Of a DNA stretch of 18,446 bases, positions 1 to 8,032 are shown one piece after another. Every line of letters begins with the position of its first letter. Position 1 is the first letter of the stretch. The stretch is from Anaerolineae bacterium. Lineage in GTDB: Bacteria; Chloroflexota; Anaerolineae; Aggregatilineales; Phototrophicaceae. Both the position numbers and the translations under genes were made by a program. The stretch spans positions 1 through 18,446 of the forward strand of contig JADLHH010000314.1 in the NCBI GenBank assembly GCA_020848855.1, given 5' to 3'. Under the pieces are notes generated by a model, which saw nothing but the letters and a program-made list of their open reading frames with translations, made no database searches and was not told the DNA's origin.

Positions 1-561
1 GACCCGCTGGCGGCATACTGCGTCGGCTGCCCGGCGAATGTGACCGGGACGCCGTTCGGCTGTACCGGCTTCATCGACTACCCTATTTCGGCGGCGGGCG
101 AGCGCTGGCTGCTTGACCGGCTCCCCGGCATTGACCAGCCATTGGTGTGGCTGCTGCTGCGCCAGGGCGTGCAGGAGATGGGCTACGACGGCGCGCCGGT
201 ACGCCCACTGCGCGCCAACCCGACCTACTTCGAGGAGCGGCGCGTCCCCGGACGCGATCTGGTCGAGTTCGTCATGACGGCGGATCAGGTCTTCGAGATG
301 CTGTTCCTGCTCGGCGACATCCAGCCCGCGCACGCCGGCGTCCTGCTCATCCTGTTCGGCGCGATCCCGCGCGAAATCGAGGCGGGGCACATCGTCCGCA
401 TCATGAACGGGGCGCTGACCGCTGACGAAATCGCCCGCGATTTCCCGTTCCAGATGACGCTCCACCCGAACGACGACCGGACGATTGCCGCGCTGAAGGC
501 GTTCTTCTACGCGCTGCACCGGGCGTGGGCGCTCGGCGTGCCGCTGCTGCTGGACGTGTAG
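1..561 (+). CDS. Hypothetical protein, 5'-truncated by the window edge
   Basis: The reading frame is open from the first base and ends with TAG at 559-561, so the true start lies upstream; an internal GTG or ATG is possible but has no obvious ribosome binding site. The visible 186 residues begin with a cysteine cluster (CVGC, then FGC twelve residues on), which could bind a metal or form disulfides. A mostly hydrophobic and acidic region with no clear transmembrane segment follows. The C-terminal half contains a likely helical stretch (LIRF-like LLILFGAIPREIEAG). I do not recognise the family. The next gene starts 60 bases later behind its own candidate -10 element, so the two need not be one operon. 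Coding is well supported by frame length and GC-rich third positions; function is unknown. Confidence 0.7.
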   Translation, partial: DPLAAYCVGCPANVTGTPFGCTGFIDYPISAAGERWLLDRLPGIDQPLVWLLLRQGVQEMGYDGAPVRPLRANPTYFEERRVPGRDLVEFVMTADQVFEMLFLLGDIQPAHAGVLLILFGAIPREIEAGHIVRIMNGALTADEIARDFPFQMTLHPNDDRTIAALKAFFYALHRAWALGVPLLLDV

Positions 562-581
562 TGACGAGCGCCGTTTCGCGG

Positions 582-587
582 CATAAT
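582..587 (+). promoter_or_regulatory. Candidate -10 element before the first nucleotidyltransferase
   Basis: CATAAT lies 34 bases upstream of the chosen start at 622, in a short gap after the preceding stop. It matches 5 of 6 bases of the sigma-70 -10 consensus. No good -35 box is visible at 16-18 bases, so this is a suggestion only. Confidence 0.35.
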
Positions 588-621
588 GAGCCGGTTCGCT
601 CTCCCCCGCACGAAGGAATAT

Positions 622-1410
622 ATGATGTATCCCCATCACCAACGCACCATCGACCGGGTCACCGAGCATTTCCGGGCAGATCCCTCTGTCCTCGCGCTGA
701 TCATCGGCGGCTCGGTCGCGAAAGGCTGGGCGTCCGAAACATCCGACGTGGATATCATGCTGGTCGTCTCCGCCGAAGCATTCGCGCGCCGCACCGCCAG
801 TGGGCAGCAGCTTTACTTCACCCGCGATTTCGTCGACTATGAAGGCGGCTACGTCGACGGCAAATTCATCGACGTGGCATTTCTGGAAGAAGTCGCCGAT
901 CACGGCAACGAAATCGCGCGGGCGGCGTTCTACAGTGCGTGGATCGCCTTCTCGCGCGATCCGCAAATCGAGGCGCTGCTCGCGCGCATCCCGGTTTACC
1001 CGGAAGCCGAGCGCGAAGCGCGGCTCAAGGCGTTCTACAGCCAGATGGTCGTGGGCAACTGGTTCATGCAGGAAGCCAGCAAGCGCGGCGACAAATACCT
1101 CATGACCTTCGCCGCCGGCGAAATGGCGCTGTTCGGCGGGCGGCTGATCCTTGCCTACAACCGGATGCTGTACCCGTTTCACAAGTGGCTGATGCACGAA
1201 GTGGCGCGCGCGCCGGAAAAACCCGCCAATTTCATGGCGCTGGTCGATGCCCTGCTCGACACCCCGAACATCGAGACAGCGCAGGCGTACACCGACGCGC
1301 TCACTGCGTATCACGATTGGGGCGTAAGCCTCGGCGAATGTTTCGTCAACTTCACGCGCGACCGCGAATGGAACTGGCGCGGTCAGCGCCCCCCGATCCA
1401 CGACTGGTAG
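622..1410 (+). CDS. Nucleotidyltransferase-domain protein (pol-beta superfamily)
   Basis: The 262-residue product carries the pol-beta-type nucleotidyltransferase signature near its N-terminus: GGS at residues 29-31, then the metal-binding pair D42 and D44 in SDVDI, and a likely third carboxylate D84 in KFIDVAF. Such domains transfer a nucleotide to a small molecule, protein or RNA. The C-terminal two thirds look all-helical, as in aminoglycoside nucleotidyltransferases and related stand-alone enzymes, but nothing identifies the substrate. I chose the ATG at 622 because GAAGGA sits 5-8 bases before it (a second ATG follows at 625); an in-frame ATG at 586 lacks such a site. The protein is cytoplasmic, with no signal peptide. 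It ends convergently with the minus-strand gene at 1480. A second NTase lies at 16011-16835. The fold is confident; the function is not. Confidence 0.85.
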   Translation: MMYPHHQRTIDRVTEHFRADPSVLALIIGGSVAKGWASETSDVDIMLVVSAEAFARRTASGQQLYFTRDFVDYEGGYVDGKFIDVAFLEEVADHGNEIARAAFYSAWIAFSRDPQIEALLARIPVYPEAEREARLKAFYSQMVVGNWFMQEASKRGDKYLMTFAAGEMALFGGRLILAYNRMLYPFHKWLMHEVARAPEKPANFMALVDALLDTPNIETAQAYTDALTAYHDWGVSLGECFVNFTRDREWNWRGQRPPIHDW

Positions 1411-1479
1411 CTCAAACAGGGGCGCGGCTAGGTAATCGAAGATTGCACCCGTATCCCTACGAGGTTGATGTGGATTTGT

Positions 1480-2472
1480 TTACAGCGAAATAATGCGGTT
1501 GGCGACCTTGAGGCGGCGCGAGAAATTCGGCAGCAGGTCGAGCAGGGTTTGATAGCGCCCGGTTTCCAGTTCGCGCAGGTAATGGCGCAGCACGTTGATC
1601 ACGCCGGGCAGAATTTCCAGGCTGTGCAGCTTGCGCTCCATCAGCACGTAGGCGTTGGCTTCCGCCTTGTTGACGTGGTCTTCGAGGTAGATCGCCACCA
1701 GCCCGGCGACGAACAGGCTGGTGAACTGCTCCGCCCAGGTAGGGTAAATCGCCTTGAACGAGTCGCTGACCGGCAGCGGCTTTTCGGCAGCGGCGACCTG
1801 TTCGGCATGGCTGCGCAGGTACGCGCCGACCAACAGCCGTCCGTACTGGCTCAGCGCGGCGCGATAGACGTGCGCCGGGTCTTCGTCATAGGGCCAGGGC
1901 GGGCTGTCGCCCCAGGCGAGCCGCGGCGGCGCGACGCACACCAGGTCGTTGCGCAGCCGGAATCCCAGCTCGTGATCGGTCGGATACGAGATGTTGGGGA
2001 TGAAGATCATCTGCCGCTTGATCTCGCCGAGAAACGGCTTCAGGAATTCCTTGACCTGCACGCTCTCGAATACGCGCTTCGAGTCGTCCAGAGCTTTCTG
2101 CCACGCGGCGGCTTCGCTCTGCCACCAGTCCGCCAGCCCGGCGACCGCGTAAAAATCGTTGAGCTGCGCGTCCCAGTCGGGCGGCATCCACGCCGGCGGG
2201 TTGGCGATTCTGCCATCCGGCAGGCGCAGCAGCAGCGCGAACATGTAAATCGCTTCCAGCGGCGCTTCCTCGTCGAGCAGCCCTTGCAGCGTCCGCACCG
2301 CCGGGTGCTCGGCATACGCGCTCATGCGAGCGCGCGTGGCGCGGGCGTGGGCGTGCGTGCCGTGCCGCTGCCGCGCCTGTTCGTCCTGCGGGTAGCTGCT
2401 CGCCGCAAGCGCGGCGGACATCAGGCGGACACGGTCATCGAGTTTGACGGAAACGTCGGAGGTTACGGACAT
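1480..2472 (-). CDS. Conserved-looking hypothetical protein
   Basis: A 330-residue soluble protein with no signal peptide or transmembrane segment. It is rich in Trp, Pro and Ala and looks mostly helical. Recognisable blocks are HGTHAHARATRARM near residue 40, a central FIPNISYPTDHELG block, and PPRLAWGDSPPWPYDED, whose density of Pro, Trp and acidic residues suggests a folded, conserved domain. No HExxH metalloprotease motif, P-loop or other catalytic signature is visible. The longer frame opens at 2562, but that start would lie inside an AT-rich inverted repeat and adds a poorly organised leader. I prefer the ATG at 2472 (MSVTSDVSVKLDDRV), although its ribosome binding site is weak. It is divergent from the glycosyltransferase at 2666. 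I do not recognise the family. Confidence 0.7.
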   Translation of the reverse strand: MSVTSDVSVKLDDRVRLMSAALAASSYPQDEQARQRHGTHAHARATRARMSAYAEHPAVRTLQGLLDEEAPLEAIYMFALLLRLPDGRIANPPAWMPPDWDAQLNDFYAVAGLADWWQSEAAAWQKALDDSKRVFESVQVKEFLKPFLGEIKRQMIFIPNISYPTDHELGFRLRNDLVCVAPPRLAWGDSPPWPYDEDPAHVYRAALSQYGRLLVGAYLRSHAEQVAAAEKPLPVSDSFKAIYPTWAEQFTSLFVAGLVAIYLEDHVNKAEANAYVLMERKLHSLEILPGVINVLRHYLRELETGRYQTLLDLLPNFSRRLKVANRIISL

Positions 2473-2506
2473 GCTGTGCTCGGCGAACAAATGCCACAAC
2501 GGACAG

Positions 2507-2556
2507 GTTAAAGTTAAAAGCGGCGGCGCATTTCCGGTTTGACTTTTACCTTTAAC
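2507..2556. repeat. Imperfect inverted repeat in divergent gap
   Basis: GTTAAAGTTAAAAG at 2507-2520 is complementary to CTTTTACCTTTAAC at 2543-2556 with one mismatch in 14 bases, around a 22-base GC-richer loop. It sits between two divergent genes just upstream of the chosen start at 2472. It could be a hairpin in the leader of the minus-strand gene or a protein-binding site. Confidence 0.6.
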
Positions 2557-2573
2557 TTCCAACTGATTTTAAT

Positions 2574-2609
2574 GGCAAAGAAACAATTTCAGCGTAAAGT
2601 CTTTGCGCC
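2574..2609. repeat. GCAAAG / CTTTGC inverted motif
   Basis: GGCAAAG at 2574-2580 is matched by CTTTGCGCC at 2601-2609. The same GCAAAG/CTTTGC words form the larger repeat at 10013-10095 and occur once at 13118-13123. This may be a decayed copy of the same dispersed repeat type. Confidence 0.4.
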
Positions 2610-2665
2610 ACAATCATCCGGCGGCGGTGTTGTAGCACACGAGACGCCATGCCAGTGGAGCGCCC

Positions 2666-3805
2666 ATGCGAGTCGCGCTGTTCACCGAAACGTTTCTGCC
2701 CAAAATCGACGGCATCGTCACCGTCATCTGCCTGCTGCTCGACCATCTGGAGCAGCGCGGCATCGAGACGGTGATCGTCGCGCCGAAGATGGGCGTCGAG
2801 CGCTATCGCAGCACGCCGATCATCGGTGTGCCGGGCGTGCGGCTGCCACTCTACCCGGAACTGCGCATTGGTCCGCCGACGCTTTCGACGTATAACGAAC
2901 TCAAAGCCTTCCAGCCAGATATCGCCCACTTCATCCATCCGGTGCTGATCGGCGTTCCCGGCATGATGATGGCGCGGCGGCTGGGTATCCCCACGCTGGC
3001 GTCGTTTCACCTCGACGTGGCGCGGCTGGTGCATTATTTCCACCTCGGCTTCATCGAGCCGGTCACCGATTTGCTGACCCGAGTCGTGTTCAACGCCGCC
3101 GATTACTCGCTCGCGCCGTCGCGCCTGGTCGAACAATACATGCGCGATATCGGCGTGAAGCGCGTCGGGCTGTGGAAACGCGGCGTCGACCCGGCGCAGT
3201 TCGATCCACGCTTTCGAAACGCCGACATGCGCGCCCAGTTATCCGACGGGCACCCCGACGACACCCTGCTGATCTACGTCGGGCGGCTGTCCGGCGAGAA
3301 GCAGCTTCACCACCTCAAGCCGGTGCTAGAAGCCGTGCCGGGCACGCGGCTGGCGATTGTCGGCAACGGACCGGCGCGCGCGTCGCTCGAAGCGCAGTTC
3401 GCCGGGACGAACACCCAGTTCATGGGCTACATGACCGGCGAGCCGCTGGCGCAGGCATACGCCAGCGCCGACATCTTCGTGTTCCCCTCGGCGCTGGAAA
3501 CATTTGGGTTGGTCGTGGTCGAGGCGATGGCTGCCGGGCTGCCGGTGGTGGCATCGCGGGTGGGCGGTGTGCGCGATGTCGTTGAAGAAGGGCGCACCGG
3601 CTACACATTTGAATCCGGCGACGTGGACGGCTTGATCGCCGGGGTGCGCCAGATCGCCGTCAGCCGCGAGCGCATCGCCGAGATGGGACGCGCCGCCCGC
3701 GCCTTCGCCGAAACCCAGACCTGGCCCGCCATGATGGACGAAGTGATCGACACCTACGCCCGCCTGATCGCCGAGCGGCAGGGGCAGCGCGCCGTCATCG
3801 CCTAG
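2666..3805 (+). CDS. Glycosyltransferase family 4 (GT-B fold)
   Basis: A complete 379-residue retaining GT4 enzyme with two Rossmann-like halves. The N-terminal acceptor half opens with MRVALFTETFLPKIDGIVTV, the usual start of this family, and a DIAHFIHP segment. The C-terminal donor half has YVGRLSGEK, then the E-x7-E motif as E278 and E286 in ETFGLVVVE, followed by AMAAGLPVVASRVGG, which binds the sugar-nucleotide. Its overall form resembles the SqdX/MgtA/PimB-like group, which glycosylate diacylglycerol or phosphoinositides at the inner membrane face. A lipid acceptor is therefore plausible but not proved; an exopolysaccharide role is the alternative. The start has GGAG five bases upstream (2657-2660). 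lspA follows after 64 bases with its own promoter-like element, so the two are probably separate units. Confidence 0.92.
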   Translation: MRVALFTETFLPKIDGIVTVICLLLDHLEQRGIETVIVAPKMGVERYRSTPIIGVPGVRLPLYPELRIGPPTLSTYNELKAFQPDIAHFIHPVLIGVPGMMMARRLGIPTLASFHLDVARLVHYFHLGFIEPVTDLLTRVVFNAADYSLAPSRLVEQYMRDIGVKRVGLWKRGVDPAQFDPRFRNADMRAQLSDGHPDDTLLIYVGRLSGEKQLHHLKPVLEAVPGTRLAIVGNGPARASLEAQFAGTNTQFMGYMTGEPLAQAYASADIFVFPSALETFGLVVVEAMAAGLPVVASRVGGVRDVVEEGRTGYTFESGDVDGLIAGVRQIAVSRERIAEMGRAARAFAETQTWPAMMDEVIDTYARLIAERQGQRAVIA

Positions 3806-3814
3806 CCCGGTCTA

Positions 3815-3823
3815 TGTTACAAT
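3815..3823 (+). promoter_or_regulatory. Candidate extended -10 promoter of lspA
   Basis: TGTTACAAT has the extended -10 form TG-n-TACAAT. It begins 10 bases after the glycosyltransferase stop codon and ends 46 bases before the lspA start. No -35 box is obvious, as is usual for extended -10 promoters. Confidence 0.45.
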
Positions 3824-3869
3824 TCCACCAGCATTTCCGACTTCCGTCCGCATCATCCGATGGAGTGTT

Positions 3870-4400
3870 ATGACCCCTCTCACCCGTAGATGGCTGATCC
3901 TGCTGAGCATTATCGCCCTCGTCCTGCTGGCGGATCAGGTGACGAAGCGCGTCGTAATCGACGATTTGCAGCTCGGCGAAAGCGTCCAGCCTGTCCCGGC
4001 GCTGTTCCCCTATTTCCAGATCACGCGCAGCGAAAACAACGGCGCGGCGTTCGGTTTTCTGCCCCAGGCGGGTGACCTATTCCTGATCATCGCGCTGATA
4101 GTATCGGTGATCATGCTGGTGTATTTCCCGCGCATCCCGGCGAAAGATCGCCTCACCCGGCTGGGGCTGGGGCTGGTCGTCGGCGGGGCGCTTGGCAACG
4201 CCGTTGACCGGCTGACACACGGCGCGGTCATCGACTTCATCCATTACCAGATACCCGGCGTCATCTCCAACGTCAGCAATCTGGCTGACCACGCCATCGT
4301 CATTGGCGTGATCCTCATCGTGCTGCAAAGCTGGCGCTCAGACGCGGGCAAAGCCGCCCAGCCGGAAATGCCCGACACCCCGGACGAGACCGGCGGTTAA
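3870..4400 (+). CDS. lspA: Lipoprotein signal peptidase (signal peptidase II)
   Basis: LspA is the inner-membrane aspartyl protease that removes signal peptides from diacylglyceryl-modified prolipoproteins. The 176-residue product has the family length and the expected four hydrophobic segments. All signature blocks are present: ITRSENNGAAFGF in the periplasmic region, GNAVDRLTHGAVIDF with catalytic D113, and SNLADHAIVIG with catalytic D140. The two aspartates are spaced as in the characterised enzymes. The C-terminal tail is short and acidic. GGAG at 3862-3865 supports the start. The next gene downstream encodes a protein with a perfect lipobox, a direct substrate candidate, behind its own TATAAT box. 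rluD, a common partner of lspA, is not next to it here. Confidence 0.96.
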   Translation: MTPLTRRWLILLSIIALVLLADQVTKRVVIDDLQLGESVQPVPALFPYFQITRSENNGAAFGFLPQAGDLFLIIALIVSVIMLVYFPRIPAKDRLTRLGLGLVVGGALGNAVDRLTHGAVIDFIHYQIPGVISNVSNLADHAIVIGVILIVLQSWRSDAGKAAQPEMPDTPDETGG

Positions 4401-4430
4401 GCGCGCGGCGCGCCGCAGGTCGGCATTCGC

Positions 4431-4436
4431 TATAAT
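4431..4436 (+). promoter_or_regulatory. Consensus -10 box upstream of the lipoprotein gene
   Basis: A perfect TATAAT lies 24 bases before the ATG at 4461. The gap upstream contains a 12-base palindrome, GCGGCGCGCCGC at 4405-4416, but no recognisable -35 box. The short distance implies a leader of about 18 bases that holds just the ribosome binding site. Confidence 0.55.
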
Positions 4437-4460
4437 GAATGCGTGTCAAAAGGAGTGGCT

Positions 4461-5039
4461 ATGATTCGCACGATTTCGCTTCTCATCGCCGTGACGCTGA
4501 TCGCGGCGTGCAGCCGGCTCGGCATCCCCGGCGGGGCGGCAGTCCCCACCACTGGCAATACCGCCAGCGACCCTTCGGCGGCACAGCAGTTCGTGCCCGA
4601 AATTCCGGGTTACCTCAGCACCAACGCCACCAGCATCAGCAGCGCGGTCAGTACCATCACCGGCGGCGCGTCAATCCTCAGCGGCAACCCGGTCACGGCG
4701 GCGCTCATCGCCCAGATCGACGGCATGATCGCCTGTTACCAGAACGTCGGCGCGGTCGCCGCGAAAATTTACGCCCAGCCGGACATCGCCACCCTCGCCC
4801 AGGGGCAAATCCCGACCGTCGGCGCGCTGGCGGTCGTCAACCAGGATCGACTGGTGAACAATTTCCTGCCGTGCGCGCTCGGCAGCGCCAACCGGGGCTT
4901 CAGCGCGCAGGCGGAAACGCCGCAGCCCTGCTCCAGTTCCGGCTCGTTCCAGGTGAACGGCGAAACGCTGTGGTACATCTATGCCGCCACCGACCAGTCG
5001 CTTTGCTCCGCCATCGCCCAGCACCTGCCGACCGGATGA
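4461..5039 (+). CDS. Putative lipoprotein
   Basis: The 192-residue product begins MIRTISLLIAVTLIAAC: one Arg, a hydrophobic core and the lipobox LIAAC. This marks it for lipid attachment at Cys17 and cleavage by LspA, encoded just upstream. The mature protein is Ala/Ser/Thr/Gly-rich at first, then has a helical-looking region and four or more Cys residues (in IACYQN, FLPCAL, QPCSSS and SLCSAI) that could pair as disulfides outside the cell. I recognise no known domain. The ATG at 4461 is preceded by AAAAGGAG with good spacing, so it is preferred over the GTG at 4443. Its TGA is four bases from the next start, and the termination region supplies a GGATGAG sequence, so the two genes are probably translationally coupled. 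Confidence 0.85.
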   Translation: MIRTISLLIAVTLIAACSRLGIPGGAAVPTTGNTASDPSAAQQFVPEIPGYLSTNATSISSAVSTITGGASILSGNPVTAALIAQIDGMIACYQNVGAVAAKIYAQPDIATLAQGQIPTVGALAVVNQDRLVNNFLPCALGSANRGFSAQAETPQPCSSSGSFQVNGETLWYIYAATDQSLCSAIAQHLPTG

Positions 5040-5043
5040 GTTT

Positions 5044-5784
5044 ATGAACACCATCGTGCGCTTCGTCCGCCGCGTCATCAACGACATCACCAACCTGCGC
5101 AACGTCGATGCCTACATCGTCGGCTTCATCGGCATCGCCCTCATCCTGCTCGACGTCCTCGGCTCGGTCGAACTCGACGCCTACCTGTCGGTGATGACGG
5201 CGGCGCTAATCGTGCTGCTGTTCCGCACGACCGCCCCGCAGAAGAAAGAGATCGACCTCGACAACGTGCTGCTCGACCGCCAGAGCTACACCCCCCTGCG
5301 CGAATTCATTCAGGGCGCGCACGTCGTCTGGGTCTACGGTCCCTCGGCGGTCAACGTCCTGCGCGAATCGGCGGCGTTCAAGCGTGAGGTGATCGACCGG
5401 GGCGGCGAAGTGCGCGCCCTGCTCCAGGACCCCGCCGAAAACAGCAGCATGGCGATCCTGCGCCAGCAGCTTGACCCGAACAATAATCTCGATCACGACA
5501 TTCAAGGCTCGCTGTTCACGCTGGCGAAGATGCGCGACTGGGGCAAGGTCGACTACCGCCTGCTGCCCTACAACCCCGGCTTCAGCCTGCTGATCATTGA
5601 CCCCGACGGCAAGGATGGGCGGCTGGTAGTCGAATTCTTCGGCTATCACAACAACCTGATCGACGACCGGATGCACATCCTCATCGAACGCCGCTCGTCG
5701 CAGTACTGGTTCGAATACTGGGCGAAGCAGTATCTCATCATGTGGGATGCCGCCCGCCCGGTGACCGAAACGCCCGCCGGCTGA
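5044..5784 (+). CDS. Two-TM membrane protein with cytoplasmic PLD-like or sensor-like domain
   Basis: A 246-residue protein. After a basic N-terminus (RFVRR) it has two hydrophobic segments at about residues 22-40 and 45-60 with a very short loop, a hairpin that places both termini in the cytoplasm. The rest, about residues 65-246, is a mixed alpha/beta domain. Blocks such as VVWVYGPSAVNVL, GGEVRALLQDP and FSLLIIDPDGKDGRLVVEFFGY recall the PLD-like domains found next to signalling modules, but no intact HKD catalytic motif is visible, so this is a weak resemblance. The start at 5044 follows the lipoprotein stop by four bases. Coexpression with a lipoprotein suggests an envelope or signalling role. 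The gene is real; the assignment is tentative. Confidence 0.8.
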   Translation: MNTIVRFVRRVINDITNLRNVDAYIVGFIGIALILLDVLGSVELDAYLSVMTAALIVLLFRTTAPQKKEIDLDNVLLDRQSYTPLREFIQGAHVVWVYGPSAVNVLRESAAFKREVIDRGGEVRALLQDPAENSSMAILRQQLDPNNNLDHDIQGSLFTLAKMRDWGKVDYRLLPYNPGFSLLIIDPDGKDGRLVVEFFGYHNNLIDDRMHILIERRSSQYWFEYWAKQYLIMWDAARPVTETPAG

Positions 5785-5941
5785 CGCATGATCGTGTTCA
5801 GGCACGAAGGCGACCATCGTTTCCATGCAACCCTGCGGGCAGAACGCGTGTCAAAGCTCAATAGATGGACGTGACCGGCACGACCGCGCGCCGCACCGAA
5901 ATCGGCTTGAGCAGCTTTCCCGACAGGCAGTGAATACACCG

Positions 5942-7981
5942 ATGATGAAGCGCCTTTTTCTGATTACTTTGCTCGCCGGCGTGCTGTCTCTGACCGCCGC
6001 CCGCGCCGTGCCCGCCCAGTCGCAGGATGGCGCGATCCGCGCGCCGAATCTGGGCATCAACCACATCAGCGCGCCCAACGACCCCATCGCCGACCAGCGC
6101 TATCGTAACGCGCTCACCCTCGGCGTCGGCTGGAACCGCTGGCCCCTCTACTGGCACGATATCGAAACCACGCCCGGCGGTTACGCCTGGGGCGCTTACG
6201 ATCAATTGGTCAACAACGACGTGCGCTACGGGCTGCGCACCGACGCGATCCTGCTTGGCACGCCGGAACACCAGCGTGACGGCGGCTCGATTCGCGGCTT
6301 GCACGAGCCGATCTTCAGCGACGGAACCGACACGCCCGGCGCGGGCAAGCTGTCCAACCCCAACAATTCCTACGCCGCCTTCGTCTACGCGGCGGTCATG
6401 CGCTACAAGCCCGGCGGCACGCTGGCAGCCCAGCAGGGCTGGAGCGCGACTCAGGGCATTCGCGTGTGGGAAGCCTGGAACGAACCCGATCTGCCGAGCT
6501 TCTGGAGCGGCACGCGCCGGGATTATGCCCGCCTGCTCAAGGTGACGTACCTCACCGTGCGGCAGGCAGACCCGCTGGCGCAGGTCATGTTCGGCGGGCT
6601 GGCGTATATCTACTCCGGCGATTATCTGGCGGATACGCTGGCGCTGATCGCCCAGGACCCTGATCACGCCACCTACAACTGGTATTTCGACATCGCCGCC
6701 GTCCACAGCTACACCAACGCCGACCGCAGCGCCCGGCTGATCGGCAACGTCAAGCGGACGCTGGCATCCTACGGCTTGGAGCGTCCAATCTGGCTCAACG
6801 AGAGCGGCGTCCCCGTATGGGACGACTACCCCGGTCCCACCTGGACGGCGAACCAGCCCAGCGGGCGGCGCTATCGCGGGACGATGGAGGAGCAGGCGCT
6901 GTACATGATCCAGAACACGGCGCTGGCATGGGCGGCGGGCGCGGAAGTCGTCTTCATCTTCCAGCTTTACGACGACTGTGGCAACCAGCCGATGGGCACG
7001 AATTTCGCGCCGGACAGCGGTCAGGCAGGCGACGCCTATGGCTTGTTCCGCAACGACCGCAGCTCGCCGTGTTACAGCCAGAGTCCGCAGCCGAACACGC
7101 CGCGCCCGGCAGCCAGCACCCTGTACCGCATGGCGCAGGTCTTTGGCAGCCGTCGGATTCACGCCGTGACCGAGCTTGACCTGAGCGGCGAAGCGACCGT
7201 CATCGCCTTCGACCTGAGTCCGCAGCAGGGGGTTGCTTCCTTCGGCTCGGTGACGACCGGCGGCAGCGGCAGCAACATCAGCGAGCGCGCCTACGTCATG
7301 TGGAATCGCAGCTCAGGTCGGCTGGTACTGGAAGTGCCCGCCAGCGGTCGGTCCGCGCAGCTTTACGACATGGACAACGTCAGCTACGTGCTCTCGCCGC
7401 AGAGCGGGCAGTACGAAATCGGTCTACCGTCGGTGGTGCGCGCCGAATATCCGCTGCTCACCAGTTGGGAAGTCGATCAGATCAGCGGCGACCCATACAT
7501 TCTGGTCGAGCAGGTACAGCAGGGCTGGACGCCCATCGATCCGCAGCTTGTCCGGCTTCAGGGAGCAGACACCCAGGTTGTCGCTGCCGTCGTGGAAATC
7601 CCGACCGAAGCGCCGGTCGCCGTTACGCCGTTTATCCCGACAGCCGTGCCCACAACCGCGCCCACAGCCGTCCCCACCACCGACCCGGCGCTCGACCAGC
7701 AGCCGCCGACCGTACTGATCGAGGCGCTGCCGTTGTACAGCCCGGCGACCTTCACCGTGCGCTGGAGCGGGGACGACGACGGCGGCATCGCCGGTTTCAT
7801 CATCTGGGTGCGCGTGAACGGCGGCAACTGGCAGAAGTGGCTCGAAACCACCGACCTGCAGGCGGACTACACCGGAACGCCCGGCGACGCCTACGAGTTC
7901 GCGCTGTGGGCGGTCGATCTGGCGGGCAACTGGTCGTCGAACATCGACCTGCTGCCGCAAGCCGCGACCATCGTGCAGTAA
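5942..7981 (+). CDS. Secreted glycoside hydrolase-like protein, clan GH-A type, with C-terminal Ig/Fn3-like domain
   Basis: A 679-residue exported protein. MMKRLFLITLLAGVLSLTAA followed by an AVPAQS-type site is a classical signal peptide, which fixes the start at 5942 or 5945; the upstream extension of the frame lacks sense and a binding site. Residues about 30-430 look like a (beta/alpha)8 glycosidase: WEAWNEPD supplies the probable acid/base E181, and IWLNESGVP the probable nucleophile E287, the arrangement of clan GH-A (families such as GH5, GH39 and relatives). A beta-rich region follows. Residues about 552-588 form a Pro/Thr linker, and the last 90 residues read as an Ig/Fn3-like domain (FTVRWSGDDDGGIAGF ... 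FALWAVDLAGNW). No cell-wall sorting signal is seen, so release outside the cell or binding through the last domain is likely. The exact family and the substrate are unknown. Confidence 0.87.
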   Translation: MMKRLFLITLLAGVLSLTAARAVPAQSQDGAIRAPNLGINHISAPNDPIADQRYRNALTLGVGWNRWPLYWHDIETTPGGYAWGAYDQLVNNDVRYGLRTDAILLGTPEHQRDGGSIRGLHEPIFSDGTDTPGAGKLSNPNNSYAAFVYAAVMRYKPGGTLAAQQGWSATQGIRVWEAWNEPDLPSFWSGTRRDYARLLKVTYLTVRQADPLAQVMFGGLAYIYSGDYLADTLALIAQDPDHATYNWYFDIAAVHSYTNADRSARLIGNVKRTLASYGLERPIWLNESGVPVWDDYPGPTWTANQPSGRRYRGTMEEQALYMIQNTALAWAAGAEVVFIFQLYDDCGNQPMGTNFAPDSGQAGDAYGLFRNDRSSPCYSQSPQPNTPRPAASTLYRMAQVFGSRRIHAVTELDLSGEATVIAFDLSPQQGVASFGSVTTGGSGSNISERAYVMWNRSSGRLVLEVPASGRSAQLYDMDNVSYVLSPQSGQYEIGLPSVVRAEYPLLTSWEVDQISGDPYILVEQVQQGWTPIDPQLVRLQGADTQVVAAVVEIPTEAPVAVTPFIPTAVPTTAPTAVPTTDPALDQQPPTVLIEALPLYSPATFTVRWSGDDDGGIAGFIIWVRVNGGNWQKWLETTDLQADYTGTPGDAYEFALWAVDLAGNWSSNIDLLPQAATIVQ

Positions 7982-8032
7982 CAGGCGCTTGCAAGAACGT
8001 TCCTCATCACCCTCATCGGTGTTGTAGTGAGT

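Noticed and set aside
1465..2511. A 348-codon plus-strand open frame
   Set aside because: It is the mirror of the minus-strand gene at 1480-2472. The minus-strand reading has balanced protein composition; this one is low-complexity Arg/Gln/Val.
4405..4416. GC-only palindrome as an lspA terminator
   Set aside because: It has no loop beyond the palindrome itself and no T run after it. Such words are common in this GC-rich sequence.
5785..5941. A small gene in the 157-base gap before the glycosidase
   Set aside because: The upstream extension of the glycosidase frame and the minus-strand frames have no binding site or sensible composition. I see no gene, clear promoter or repeat there.
5858..7162. 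A 434-codon minus-strand open frame
   Set aside because: It lies antisense to the signal peptide and catalytic domain of the glycosidase-like gene, which has recognisable motifs. It has no plausible start.
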